DNA of 64,000 bases from Chiridota heheva (taxonomy: Eukaryota > Echinodermata > Holothuroidea > Apodida > Chiridotidae). The translations under genes were made by a program, and so were the position numbers. The stretch is from assembly GCA_020152595.1 (NCBI GenBank), contig JAIGNY010003222.1, positions 363,501-427,500 of the forward strand. Direction: 5' to 3'. The notes below the pieces were generated by a model. The model was not told the DNA's origin. It did not search any database and saw nothing but the letters and a program-made list of their open reading frames with translations. Positions 50,501 to 56,270 of this stretch are shown in pieces. Position 1 is the stretch's first letter. The number at the start of each line of letters is the position of its first letter.

Positions 50501-51496
50501 ATAGTTTGCAAGGTTATCAGCATCAATATTAAATCCATCAAGCTTCAGCTTATACAGCCAGTGCTTATATCCTGTTTCCATGGTGGCAAGCAGATCTGAG
50601 TACTTGACTCTAGATGGGACACTCCATCGCAGGTTTACTCCCCAGCCGAAGCTGGTACTCATTTCACAGCTGAGTAAAGCTGGAACAAACGGGATAAAGT
50701 GTCTTGCTCAAGGACACAGTGCAGCACAGCTGAGATTCAATCCCTGTACCTTTTGAGTATATACATGAGACCTGACACCCTAACATACTGGGCTACTGCA
50801 CCCTCATTATCAGCATAGGACACTGAGAATTGTTTTGTTATTCTGAAATGCGATTAAATTCCATGCCAGAGCAAGGAAAAGATTGGATTGGTGTATTGAA
50901 ACTGTGCATGTAGGTTTTGAAACAGGTTTAGGCCAAAATAAAATAAATCTACAGACTGTCAGATGACAGTGCAGACCATAAAAATATTGCTAATTTTGAA
51001 ATTTTCTAGTGGGGGTGGGGGGGATGGGGAGGGAGAATTGACACTATAAAGCTATACTGCGATGCTTTGAAAATGACAGATAGAAAGTGCCCCTCAGATC
51101 CTATAACCCTCCCCCATATTCAAACATATTCCACTGCCCCTGGGCTTACTAATATAGTTTTCGAGATATGGCTGATCAAATTTTGAAGTTTTCTTTATCT
51201 TTACTTTATATTTCTTCTACAATTTTTTGGTAATTTTGAACTTATCTTTAACTTCAACGAAACTAAACGAGAAATCTTAATCTATGAAAAAGTAACCACC
51301 AACAAGTCAGCAGCACCACACACCAATGATGTCATACTTCAGCCAGGAATGGGAAATGCTTACTCACCTCAGGCACCTCTGTCTTGCCAGTGTCAGACTT
51401 CTGCACACCTGCAAGGTGCTCCTGATACTTGGTTTCAGCATCATCCACGCGGTAACGATCGTACCAGATGGTTTCAAGCATTAGAGGGTTAGCCAT
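17535..51496 (-). CDS. EEF1D: Translation elongation factor 1-delta, 11 coding exons (whole gene)
   Basis: The CDS is the complement join of 51368-51496, 47425-47508, 39312-39399, 35343-35458, 33300-33356, 32153-32219, 29719-29765, 28042-28057, 26145-26207, 21821-21933 and 17535-17573. It totals 819 nt, or 272 residues plus a TAG stop. Every intron is GT-AG and all phases agree. EEF1D is the leucine-zipper subunit of the eEF1B complex and exchanges GDP for GTP on eEF1A in the cytosol. Domains in order: an N-terminal delta-type segment (1-43), a heptad/leucine-zipper part (about 60-120), an acidic stretch with a casein-kinase-2-like Ser143 (140-158), the CAGE-like R-L-A-A-Y-A-E-K-K linker (165-181), and the guanine-exchange domain ending V-Q-S-V-D-I-A-A-F-N-K-V (182-272). 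A zipper in place of an N-terminal GST-like domain argues for delta rather than beta. Its length is close to the human 281-residue form. Oddities are a 16-nt exon, loss of a normally conserved Trp, and a coding sequence spread over 34 kb of repeat-filled introns. Confidence 0.95.
17617..18150. mobile_element. Palindromic MITE, near-complete copy
   Basis: Long inverted ends: the left arm AAAGGATTAGCTCAGGGGTCA, ...AACAAAATGGTAAAGAAAGC, ...AATCTTATTCCGTTAAGGAG is mirrored on the right by ACCATTTTGTTTCTTTTAAA and CATATAAGTAAACTTGCCTG. Each arm is about 150-200 bp and the element about 535 bp. Related copies lie at 27381-27898, 32416-33075 and 47075-47386, with fragments at 14565. No coding capacity. 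It lies in the eef1d 3' region's last intron. Confidence 0.8.
18225..19040. repeat. 21-bp minisatellite (CCATGTGCTGCC family)
   Basis: It starts with CCATGTGCTGCCCTGAACTA units and changes stepwise to CCATGTGCTGCCTGAACGAA, then to CCATGGGCTGCCCTGAATAA units. It is continuous with the next array, which shares the GGGCTGCCCT core. It lies in the intron between eef1d exons 10 and 11. Confidence 0.95.
19040..20560. repeat. 22-bp minisatellite (CTATGCCACGGGCTGCCCTC)
   Basis: About 70 units with core CTATGCCACGGGCTGCCCTC. It is interrupted at 19480-19760 by a re-appearing block of the neighbouring CCATGTGCTGCC type. This indicates exchange between the two arrays. The right end has units with CCTCCC. 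Confidence 0.95.
20561..21820. other. Intron sequence of eef1d
   Basis: AT-rich unique sequence. A poly-T run lies at 21498-21530. No gene seen. Confidence 0.5.
21821..21933 (-). CDS. EEF1D: EEF1D exon 10, eEF1A-contacting strand (residues 223-260)
   Basis: This 113-nt exon follows TTTTGCAG. It encodes K-L-V-D-V-A-Y-G-I-K-K-L-Q-I and then V-L-E-D-A-K-V-S-T. This is the signature G-Y-G-I-K-K-L-Q-I plus V-E-D-D-K-V motif of the beta/delta exchange domain, whose Lys contributes to nucleotide release. The donor is the weaker GTATAA. The exon ends H-E-E and joins V-Q-S in the last exon, one residue shorter than the usual E-[DE]-[YH]-V-Q-S. Confidence 0.96.
21990..22310. repeat. About 120-130-bp unit in three tandem copies
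   Basis: Units share CGCTCACTC or CTCGTTCTC, GAGTTCCTTACTTAAAACTT, AACAATCCAACACAACAGTT, ATGAACATGGTAATCAGTGC and AATGATAATGTCATC. The third copy is slightly diverged. Confidence 0.85.
22430..22735 (+). repeat. Dispersed repeat with short internal VNTR
   Basis: Contains only two or three CCTGCCCCTCATTGCCTCC units, followed by a unique tail (CCCTTTTCACTAAGCA, AATTTGTTTACAAAAACATA, AGTGCCCTTGATGCC, GTCAGTGATACC). The same tail follows the large array at 35700-36640, so the two are copies of one element. Confidence 0.8.
22736..23230 (-). mobile_element. L2/CR1-like LINE C-terminus and 3' end
   Basis: Read on the minus strand from 23230, the frame gives L-Q-R-I-Q-N-P-A-A-R-L-V-T, then L-H-W-L-P-V-K-S-R-I-N-F-K, then after a frameshift S-Y-G-H-C-S-F-Q-S-S-A-A-F-L-W-N-N-L. 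This is the standard C-terminal region of CR1/L2-group reverse transcriptases. It ends in F-K-S-F-L-K-T-H-L-F and a tail containing GCGCTTTATAAGA. It is 5' truncated and frameshifted. Confidence 0.85.
23231..24770. other. Intron sequence, no supported gene
   Basis: A C-rich run lies at 23294-23320. A plus-strand frame at 24169-24477 (102 codons) has no recognisable domain, splice context or start context, and I do not call it a gene. Confidence 0.45.
24775..25960. repeat. 42-bp minisatellite (GTGCATTACCAGCCTGTCCT)
   Basis: About 28 units carrying GTGCATTACCAGCCTGTCCT, then ACCCTCTAATGCAGAGTG and a CTAG, TCAG or CAAG variant triplet. A recurring longer pattern (TTTTGTACCC units then TCAAATATAG units) shows that blocks of several units were duplicated. 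It lies in the intron after eef1d exon 9. Confidence 0.95.
26145..26207 (-). CDS. EEF1D: EEF1D exon 9, exchange domain core (residues 202-222)
   Basis: This 63-nt exon follows a TTCTTGTAG acceptor and precedes a GTAAGT donor. It encodes (D)-M-A-E-I-E-A-H-V-R-G-I-A-M-D-G-L-K-W-G-A-(S), equivalent to the D-M-x-x-L-E-x-x-V-R-S-I-x-x-D-G-L-x-W-G-A-S helix of the exchange domain. A 22-bp minisatellite lies just upstream of it on the coding strand (26250-26690). Confidence 0.95.
26250..26695. repeat. 22-bp minisatellite (TGTCAAAGTTTGGATAACAT)
   Basis: About 20 almost identical 22-bp units (TGTCAAAGTTTGGATAACAT plus GT). The very low divergence suggests recent expansion. It sits about 45 bp from the acceptor of eef1d exon 9. 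Confidence 0.97.
26696..27380. other. Intron sequence
   Basis: AT-rich and unassigned. It contains three short copies of TTGATTGATTAACATATATA at 26896-26960. Confidence 0.5.
27381..27898. mobile_element. Palindromic MITE copy, right end truncated
   Basis: The left arm starts AACGGATTACTTTAGTGGTC and carries ACTTCAAAAGAACAAAATGG. The right arm, ending at the CATTTTGC near 27898, mirrors the inner part of the left arm (TATCTCCTTAATGGAATAAG against TAATAAGATAT). It matches 17617-18150, including the middle TTCCTGACATATCCAATGAT block. Confidence 0.8.
28042..28057 (-). CDS. EEF1D: EEF1D exon 8, 16-nt microexon (residues 197-201)
   Basis: The microexon lies between a TTTCTAACAG acceptor and a GTAAGT donor. 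It reads Y-S-D-E-T plus the first base of Asp202. It is the only sequence I found between exons 7 and 9 that both restores the frame (phase 0 in, phase 1 out) and supplies the conserved D-E-T-D-M motif once joined to exon 9. The family usually has W-D before D-E-T, and here the Trp is replaced by Tyr. A 16-nt exon is near the lower limit for spliceosomal recognition. Confidence 0.85.
28140..28950. other. Intron sequence, unassigned
   Basis: A minus-strand open frame at 28411-28644 (77 codons) has a GC-richer composition than its surroundings. It fits no phase of the eef1d transcript and shows no recognisable domain. Function unknown. Confidence 0.35.
28955..29045 (-). mobile_element. tRNA-derived SINE head
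   Basis: On the minus strand, GTAGAGCATCAGGTGG resembles a pol III A box in a D-arm context. GGTTCGAGTCCC about 45 nt later is an intact B box / T-arm. The spacing is as in tRNA-like SINE promoters, and no foldable complete tRNA is present. I cannot define the SINE tail. Confidence 0.6.
29046..29718. other. Intron sequence
   Basis: No gene or clear repeat recognised. Confidence 0.5.
29719..29765 (-). CDS. EEF1D: EEF1D exon 7, start of exchange domain (residues 181-196)
   Basis: This 47-nt exon has a strong pyrimidine tract and CACAG acceptor, and a GTAAGT donor. It encodes P-A-V-I-A-K-S-N-V-I-F-D-V-K-P, the first strand of the exchange domain (family pattern K-P-A-L-V-A-K-S-S-I-L-L-D-V-K-P). 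It ends phase 0, so the following residue is the first of the microexon. Confidence 0.95.
30035..30285. repeat. 21-bp minisatellite (ACATGTAACGTACTACTACA)
   Basis: About 12 units containing ACATGTAACGTACTACTACA, with the variants CCAGTACA and ATATACCAG toward the right. Confidence 0.9.
30286..31630. other. Intron sequence
   Basis: CT-rich at 30340-30560 and otherwise unique. A few imperfect copies of a CCAGC(A/G)C(A/G)TG-type motif occur at 31000-31070. No gene supported. Confidence 0.45.
31635..32100 (-). mobile_element. I-like LINE 3' fragment
   Basis: The minus-strand frame reads S-R-K-D-N-V-H-I-T-R-L-R-I-G-H-T-H-L. This is the conserved R-L-R-I-G-H-T segment just before the terminal Cys/His module of I/Jockey-group LINE proteins. 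The end nearest 31635 carries the CGGCACCATGACAG terminus shared with the other copies. It sits about 50 bp from eef1d exon 6. Confidence 0.75.
32153..32219 (-). CDS. EEF1D: EEF1D exon 6, linker (residues 159-180)
   Basis: This 67-nt exon starts phase 0 after TTTACAG and ends one base into Lys181, followed by GTAAGT. It encodes V-D-K-A-V-D-E-L-R-Q-K-R-L-A-A-Y-A-E-K-K-S-K. This matches the conserved R-L-x-x-Y-A-E-K-K-A-K-K segment that joins the acidic region to the exchange domain in beta and delta subunits. Confidence 0.94.
32416..33075. mobile_element. Palindromic MITE, rearranged copy
   Basis: The left half is broken into several short repeats of AAAGGATTAGTTCAGTGG (32416, 32496, 32552). 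The right half is well preserved (ATTATCTCCTTAACGGAAAA, CTATTTTGTTTCACCC, CTTGCTTGACCACTGAACAA). Same family as 17617-18150. Confidence 0.75.
33300..33356 (-). CDS. EEF1D: EEF1D exon 5, acidic segment (residues 140-158)
   Basis: This 57-nt phase-0 exon encodes D-E-D-S, eight Asp, then M-F-A-S-D-E-E. It corresponds to the family's acidic D-D-I-D-L-F-G-S-D-E-E-E region. Ser143, followed by acidic residues, fits a casein kinase 2 site. The Asp run is encoded by a GAT repeat, so its length could vary between alleles. Confidence 0.92.
33380..33492. repeat. 22-bp minisatellite, five units
   Basis: Units ACAAGTTTTCCTCCAATATT plus AC lie 25 bp upstream of eef1d exon 5 on the coding strand, covering the usual branch-point region. 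Confidence 0.93.
33495..34325. other. Intron sequence
   Basis: No gene or repeat recognised. Confidence 0.5.
34330..35310. repeat. 16-18-bp minisatellite (CATAAATGGATCCCC)
   Basis: Alternating CATAAATGGGTCCC, CATAAATGGATCCCC and CATATGGGTCCCAGT units, about 60 in all. GGATCC palindromes recur. The array ends about 30 bp from the donor of eef1d exon 4. Confidence 0.93.
35343..35458 (-). CDS. EEF1D: EEF1D exon 4 (residues 101-139)
   Basis: This 116-nt exon completes a Val codon and ends phase 0. It encodes the second zipper part (D-D-L-Q-T-Q-V-A-K-L-I-A-R-I-S-A-L-E), then a Ser-rich and a Pro/Ala-rich hinge. A GTAAGT donor lies at 35342-35337. The next intron contains a minisatellite ending only about 30 bp from this splice site (34330-35310). 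Confidence 0.92.
35690..36845 (+). repeat. Dispersed repeat with expanded 21-bp VNTR
   Basis: About 45 units of CCTGCCCCTCATTGCCTCCA, some shortened to CCTCATTGCCTCCA, lie at 35708-36615. The tail at 36616-36845 is shared with the short copy at 22530-22730. The long proline/serine/cysteine-rich open frames here are repeat artefacts. Confidence 0.93.
37180..38055. repeat. About 62-bp minisatellite (GCACATCACTCAATTTCAGT)
   Basis: About 14 units with GCACATCACTCAATTTCAGT, then TCCAAGATTGTAACC, a TTATTCACATAATC or TTGTCGAGCGAATC block, and AGAAAAAGGGCCC. Adjacent units of each variant are clustered. Confidence 0.93.
38143..39071. mobile_element. Non-autonomous hAT-type element with perfect 8-bp target duplication
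   Basis: The perfect 15-bp terminal inverted repeat CAGGCTTGGAAAAAT is at 38143 and at 39071 (inverted). It is flanked by identical 8-bp duplications TTCCTAAT at 38135-38142 and 39072-39079. Subterminal sequences CACTTGCC and TACTCGCC are also related. An 8-bp duplication with CAG-starting ends identifies the hAT superfamily. The interior (929 bp in total) has no transposase frame. It lies in the intron between eef1d exons 3 and 4. Confidence 0.9.
39312..39399 (-). CDS. EEF1D: EEF1D exon 3 (residues 72-100)
   Basis: This 88-nt exon starts in phase 0 and ends one base into a codon, with a TGTAG acceptor and a GTAAGT donor. It encodes the first zipper heptads (E-L-Q-A-R-L-A-A-V-E-K-E-N-Q-E-L-K-K). 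Leucines are spaced as expected for the coiled coil that oligomerises the eEF1B complex. Confidence 0.9.
39535..41700. repeat. 24-30-bp minisatellite with higher-order structure (GAATGAACCATGCACAA)
   Basis: Units are built on GAATGAACCATGCACAA plus ACACACTTGT or ACTCTTGT. From 40860 to 41480 a higher-order unit of about 120 bp recurs, containing CTTGTGACCCAACCATATAC. The left 400 bp is degraded. The minus-strand frames of up to 568 codons are artefacts of stop-free units. Confidence 0.95.
41930..42960. repeat. 28-bp minisatellite (TTGTACAGTACATCAAGGTG)
   Basis: About 36 units with TTGTACAGTACATCAAGGTG, then TGTCATGG or TGTCGTGG. TGTACA palindromes recur. A block at 42580-42760 is repeated at 42780-42930. 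Confidence 0.95.
43380..44275. repeat. 24-bp minisatellite (CCACATGGCATTCCACCATA)
   Basis: About 36 units of CCACATGGCATTCCACCATA plus TGTC. ATCCCACCCTATGACC variants are interspersed. A few outlying units lie at 44445-44490. Confidence 0.95.
44500..45935. other. Intron sequence
   Basis: No gene supported. At 44620-44900 a loosely repeated TTTTGAGGA/ACTTTAA theme is visible. A motif AAAGGGGCACTAGACCAAAA starts at 45171 and has a reverse-complement match at about 8311-8332. Confidence 0.45.
45940..46510 (-). mobile_element. I-like LINE 3' fragment
   Basis: On the minus strand, S-K-D-V-L-A-T-R-I-H-L-G-H-S-F-L-T-H-S-F-L is a decayed version of the conserved R-L-R-I-G-H-T-x-L-T-H-x-x-L segment. 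It is followed, after a frameshift, by the C-x-x-C region. The 3' end carries the GTTAAACATCAACAAAA and GGCACATTTGACTCTGACTG terminus shared with 5866-6385. A 10-bp perfect hairpin, GCGACTATGC against GCATAGTCGC, is at 46383-46411. Confidence 0.75.
46511..47070. other. AT-rich intron sequence
   Basis: Runs of ATTAATTATT and TTATTAAATAACAT (46810-46930) look like a diverged AT repeat. No gene seen. Confidence 0.5.
47075..47386. mobile_element. Right half of the palindromic MITE
   Basis: It corresponds to the right half of 17617-18150: TGTCAGGGAAAGTAGTAAAA, AACAATTGTTAAGAATGTGA, CAGTCATTTCTACACAGATA, CTTGCTTGACCACTGAACTA. It ends 38 bp from eef1d exon 2. Confidence 0.75.
47425..47508 (-). CDS. 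EEF1D: EEF1D exon 2 (residues 44-71)
   Basis: This 84-nt exon is phase 0 at both ends, with a TTTTAG acceptor and a GTGAGT donor. It encodes a run of serines followed by L-V-Q-E-I-A-R-A-R-N-N-I-K-S-S-L. This is the equivalent of the conserved D-I-A-R-A-R-E-N-I-Q-K-S-L motif of animal EF-1-delta. Confidence 0.93.
47593..47990. mobile_element. MITE, 398 bp, with 25-bp near-perfect inverted ends
   Basis: The left end AAAGGAACAATTTGGTGTAA, continuing AAATCA, is exactly inverted at the right end. Looser symmetry continues for about 100 bp (TTTCAAGGATTGTGCA against TGCGCAATCTTTGAAA). No coding capacity. I could not identify a clear target duplication, so the superfamily is undetermined. Confidence 0.8.
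48218..48771. mobile_element. MITE with GCAGACCTGCCAAC inverted ends
   Basis: GCAGACCTGCCAAC at 48218 and its reverse complement GTTGGCAGGTCTGC ending at 48771 bound about 554 bp. Inner parts also pair loosely (CTGTATTCTAAAATT and AAATACGG/GTATTT themes). CAG-type ends suggest hAT, but no 8-bp duplication is evident. Confidence 0.65.
48772..49479. other. Intron sequence with an inverted copy of the 165-bp unit
   Basis: The reverse complement of 49080-49190 reads GTTTGGGATTTTTATGGGGT, then GACTAAACCTTCTTAGC. This is a diverged copy of the unit triplicated at 7098-7572. No gene. Confidence 0.6.
49480..50060. repeat. Dispersed repeat shared with 15195-15640
   Basis: Contains the block series listed for 15195-15640, in the same order, and continues further (GGGCCTTGATTGAGTGGGAT and TTAAAGCCTTACG at 49979, as at 15676). 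The family therefore extends to at least 800 bp. Confidence 0.75.
50250..50430 (+). mobile_element. tRNA-derived SINE
   Basis: TGGCGTAGTGATTAGTG is an A box and GGTTTATGTTCC a slightly decayed B box about 40 nt downstream. The non-tRNA body is followed by a TGCTATGCTATGCTATG microsatellite tail. That is the layout of tRNA-derived SINEs. Confidence 0.75.
50480..50815 (-). mobile_element. V-SINE-like tRNA-derived SINE
   Basis: From 50815 on the minus strand there is an A-box-like GTAGCCCAGTATGTTAGGG and a B-box-like GGGATTGAATCTC. The conserved central block GTGTCCTTGAGCAAGACACT follows, then AATGAGTACCAGCTTCGGCT, CCTGCGATGGA and GTCCCATC. These central blocks are the hallmark of V-SINE-like families in aquatic animals. 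The element borders the next SINE head-to-head. Confidence 0.75.
50816..51367. other. Intron sequence next to eef1d exon 1
   Basis: A G-rich run lies at 51009-51032. No gene recognised. Confidence 0.5.
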
Positions 51497-51507
51497 AGCT
51501 GTTAATT
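51368..51507 (-). CDS. EEF1D: EEF1D exon with start codon (residues 1-43)
   Basis: The ATG is at 51496-51494 (minus strand), preceded by 11 nt of 5' UTR and a CTAG acceptor at 51508-51511, so a further upstream non-coding exon must exist. The peptide begins M-A-N-P-L-M-L-E-T-I-W-Y-D-R-Y and continues D-D-A-E-T-K-Y. This matches the delta-subunit N-terminus, where an I-W-F-D-K-F segment is followed by D-D-A-E. The exon ends phase 0 at V-P-E, followed by GTGAGT. Confidence 0.93.
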
Positions 51508-51589
51508 CTAGATAAAGACAATTTCAATCAAAAATAAAAAAATTCTTCATCCAATCTGTTATTTAAGAAGACAAAGTCTGATGCAATCC

Positions 51590-51880
51590 TTAGTTCATGG
51601 TTTGGTTTATTGGTTTGTTGATGTTTAACGGCACCACGACAGTCAGAATCAAATGTGCCAAGAGGGTGCACCTGAGGTTAAAGGGGAGTTCATTGGCCTC
51701 TACATGGAGACTGGTAATGGGGGTGGTATGGGTGGCGCCAAGGCAGAGCCTTAAGGCAGTGTTTTCAGTAAAACCGAGGTGTCTCAAGTAAAGTTTGCGG
51801 GTGAAGGTGTAGATGAAGCTGCTGTAGTCCAGCTTGGACCTGAGGAGGGAGCAGTAGTTCATGGGATAGAGGAATAAAAT
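51590..51880 (-). mobile_element. I/Jockey-like LINE fragment (RT C-terminal region)
   Basis: The minus-strand frame gives L-R-S-K-L-D-Y-S-S-F-I-Y, then L-R-H-L-G-F-T-E-N-T-A-L-R-L-C-L-G-A, then S-L-H-V-E-A-N-E-L-P. This is the canonical post-RT S-K-L-D-Y-x-x-x-x-Y ... A-L-R-x-x-x-G-A ... L-x-x-E-x-x-x-x-P region of I/Jockey-group LINEs. It jumps directly to the family's 3' terminus (GTTAAACATCAACAAACC), so the C-terminal Cys/His part is deleted. It lies about 80 bp upstream of the eef1d start exon. Confidence 0.8.
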
Positions 51881-51984
51881 CCAAACCAACTACCAAAAAG
51901 AGCAAGTCAAAATCTTATATAGGAATGTTAAAGGATTGCAAGAGTTTTTTTTATATCAAAAAATCAACAAAATTCATTAATATT

Positions 51985-52910
<926 letters not shown>

Positions 52911-52959
52911 ATTTTTTATCTTTTTTATTTTATTATTATTATCTTTTTTTTTTTGGGGA

Positions 52960-54240
52960 GGGTTGTTATTCTCAGGACAACTTTGGTACCTCTTTGAGCA
53001 TTTGGCGCCCCGCCAGTCTCAGAAAGAAGTTTCACTGTGGGACATTCTCCTAGCTATCCTCCACCCGTCACTCAGTAGCGGCGATTTATTTTAATAAAAG
53101 ATATTGTTGGGGAGAGGACCTAGTCGGTAGCTAGGCCTATGTCGATAAGGAATTTATCAATATTGTACGGCCCGACGTGTGTGCTGCATGCATGCAATGT
53201 GATCATCGCATGCAGTATATACATTGACGTCATAGGCGGCGATCCCGGGGAGGAGGGGAGGGGGGGGGCGGGGGCATGTCATCCAATGATTGTGTTGGGG
53301 AGAGCGAATATGCTTATAACGCCCTAAAGATTAAAGCCTTATATAAAGCATATTGGCTACCACTGTCTGAATTAAGCCCACTTCTCCCACCTTCTCAATG
53401 TTGAAAATAAATTGCAACCTCTGGGTAAAGTAGTTAATACGAACTTAGTAGTCTGCCCCACAAAAATAAATAATTAGATAATAAAAAATAATTTTTGAAA
53501 ATTATAAAATAAATCAAAATCACAAGCTCCGCCCAGATCTTCGATATATATCTTCGCCGGGGATTTAACCACCAGCTATCACTGAATACTGTTTTTGTTT
53601 TGTTTTGTACAAAAGGCCTAAGAAAAAGTGGCACCATTGACTAGTTGACTGAAATTCATCACTGACTAACATTTTTCACCACCACCATATAGAATTTCTC
53701 ACGGCCAGTGTGACCGAGTTAAATGTATCACTGACTAACATTTTTTACTATCATCACATATGATATATCGCTTTATGATAAATGTGACCATGGATATTTA
53801 TCTCATTCGATCTCCATGCTGTGACCGCCTACTAAGATTATTGTCTAGTTTTTGCCCACTTGAAGTTCCGAGTTACGCAAGATCACAAGTCTCCCGGTAG
53901 TACTATCCTATTACGTTGTCAGGGGGCTGCTTAGGTGTATGTCCACGCAAGTCGCGTATGTATGACTGTAATTTTCGTCAGTGAGATGGGAAAAACACTT
54001 TGGCTTCCCAGATAATAGCTCCTGTGGAGATGGTCGGGGTTGAGCTAAGTCCCTGACACCATTGCCGCTCAAATTACGTGCGCAGTGCTGCTTTTGGCAT
54101 ATTTAAGGTCATTTTTGCCCCTAGCCTCATGTCAAAGAGCTTTAAGCTCTTTGCTCATGTCATCTGGACTCGGTGGGTTGCCCGTACCCTAACGACGCAG
54201 ATGATTGCTGCACTCTCTTCTCCCGTGTAGAAATGTTATC
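52960..54240 (-). promoter_or_regulatory. Probable eef1d promoter and non-coding first exon region
   Basis: The first coding exon has an acceptor, so transcription starts upstream of it. This is the first mostly repeat-free stretch in that direction. It is richer in CpG (for example 53230-53275 and 53930-54230) than the rest of the window. I cannot fix a start site, TATA box or donor. A perfect 9-bp-arm inverted repeat (AAAGAGCTT, T, AAGCTCTTT) lies at 54134-54152. The placement is inferred from position and composition. Confidence 0.3.
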
Positions 54241-54289
54241 ATTTGCCCTTTTCTTGCCAGTGGGGGTCAATTTCCTCTACCCTTCTGCC

Positions 54290-54745
54290 TGTACACAAAA
54301 CACAAGACTGAATGGATAGCACATGACAAGACTGGGAATAGATGGCACATGACAAGACTGAATGGATAACATATAACAAGACATTGATAGCACATGACAT
54401 GTATACTGAATAATGGCCATGACAAGACTGGAATGGATAGCCCATGACAAGACTTAATTGATAGCTTATAACAAGATTGAATGGATAGCACATGATAAGA
54501 CTAATTGATAGCACAGGACAAACATGAATGGATACCACATGACAAGACTGAATAGATAACATGTATCAAGACATTGATCACATAGCATGTATGCTGAATA
54601 GATTGCCCACAGCAAGACTGAATGGATAGCACATAACAAGATTGAATGGATAGCACATGATAAGACTGAATGGATAGCACAGGACAGAATGAATGGATAC
54701 CACAGGACAAAAATGGAATGGATACCACAGGACAAAATGAATGGA
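54290..54745. repeat. 24-bp minisatellite (left part of an interrupted array)
   Basis: Units ACATGACAAGACTGAATGGA plus TAGC, about 19 copies with deletions. The same unit in the same orientation resumes at 59975-61010, beyond the nested transposons. Confidence 0.95.
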
Positions 54746-55794
54746 TAGCCCATGCTTCCTCATCAGCATCCTCGGCTGTGGAGAAGGCCGCCACAAGATT
54801 TTTCCAAGCACAGTGATCTTTGGCAAGTGTGGCTATGTGTTCTGCTTGGATGTCTTCATCATACCCTAACATATGGTGAATGTAGTTAACACAAGGTGCG
54901 TAGACATCCCTGGTCTTCTTTTTCCTGAGTTGAAATGGATGGGGCATATCTACTAACAGGCTTCTCCTCTGGGGAGACGAAGGATGTGTCCCAAAAATCT
55001 CCGTTGGAGTTTCTTTACACAGTGGATAAGAGGCCGTGTTGGTCATGTATAATATATGCTGGCATTTTGAGACACTATCTCTCTATTTGATATTTAGCAT
55101 AATCCTAAAACAGAGGTAGCAAAAGCGTTGATTTTGCACTCTTTGTCCTGGGATAACACCCAGGATTCACAGCCATAGAGGAGGATAGTCACACAGATAG
55201 TTTAGAATTATTTCACTTTTGCAGAGATGGATAGTTGAAGACTTCTCCACAGATGTTCCAGTTTCCAGGTAGTGCACAATACTAATGCCTTTTCGTCTTT
55301 AGGTCACTTGCAGGAGATACCATTTTGGAACCAAGATATTTAAAATTTGAAACATGGTTAATGGGTTCACTATGCACTTGAAGTGTTGGATGAAGATAGC
55401 AGTCCAACAGTCATATACTCAGTCTGGGATACACTTATTATGAGGCCAAGATCTTCTGCTGAGCTGCAGTTTTGTCAGTTGGACTGTGCCGGAGAATAGA
55501 TTCCAACAGAGCAATGTCATCAGCAAAATCCAAATTATTTCATGTTGTGGCTGGATAACAAGTGGAGTAGTGAGGATGTGTTACAACCCAGAGTCAAGAT
55601 CTTAGGTGGGCTTTCTTCAGTTTGAAAGTCTACTAATACTATGAATATAAATGGAGCCAGAACATCACTTGTAGAACTTTGGTGGAGACAGATATGTTTC
55701 CACCTACTGTGTGCACTTTTGAGTTGTTGTAGTGCTTATGGCATTGACCACAGCTTCTGGTATTCCATAATGTCGTAGCATGGAACATAACATA
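54746..55794 (-). mobile_element. RTE/CR1-type LINE, 3' part (downstream segment)
   Basis: On the minus strand, decayed frames read M-L-R-H-Y-G-I-P-E-A-V-V, D-V-L-A-P-F-I-F-I and F-A-D-D-I-A-L-L (the reverse-transcriptase catalytic box). These are followed by H-V-S-N-F-K-Y-L-G-S-K and a C-terminal region with D-H-C-A-W-K-N-L-V-A-A. Many stops and frameshifts. Its upstream continuation is at 59899-59971, on the other side of the inserted 4.1-kb element. Clade assignment is from general pattern only. Confidence 0.8.
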
Positions 55795-55797
55795 TAA

Positions 55798-56270
55798 TAG
55801 ACAGGTACATACGGGGTTAATGCACCTTCCAGGACTCTTCCAAAACCAACTTTTTAGCTTCTTTTTATAGTCCTAAAACACATTCACGATGTAACAACAA
55901 CAAAAATCAGCACTCTGGAGTATTCAAGATGGCGTCCAAAATGGCGCCAAAAATGGGACAATTCTCTAAAAAGTCATATATTGGCCATAACCCAATAATT
56001 ATCTTTAAAAAGAAACTCAAATATTATTATAGGAGCTGTTGGGAACACTTTGCAACCATATTTATATTTTTGCATAACTTTTCCATATCCAAATCAATAT
56101 GGCGGCCAATATGGTGTCCAAAATGTACCGCCAAAATGACAAAATTATAATTTAAAAAGTCATATATTGTCCATAATTAAAAGAAAGTACAGAATATTAT
56201 TTTAGGGCCATTGGGAACTCTTACCAACCATGTTTGTATTATTTACTATTTTCCCAAATCATAGATGGCC
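55798..56270. repeat. Left inverted repeat of the 4.1-kb element, compound
   Basis: A 95-bp terminal block is followed by about 170-bp subterminal units. Each unit contains ATGGCG(T/G)CC(A)AAAATGG, AAAAGTCATATATTGGCCAT, AAAAAGAAACTCAAATATTA, a TTGGGAACACTT-like block and TTTGCATAACTTTTCCATAT. Two such units are visible. The inverted partner is at about 59420-59895. Confidence 0.85.

Noticed and set aside
54000..54235. Small nuclear RNA or histone-type stem-loop around the 54134 palindrome
   Set aside because: The palindrome lacks the histone stem-loop consensus and no snRNA Sm site or promoter element is recognisable.
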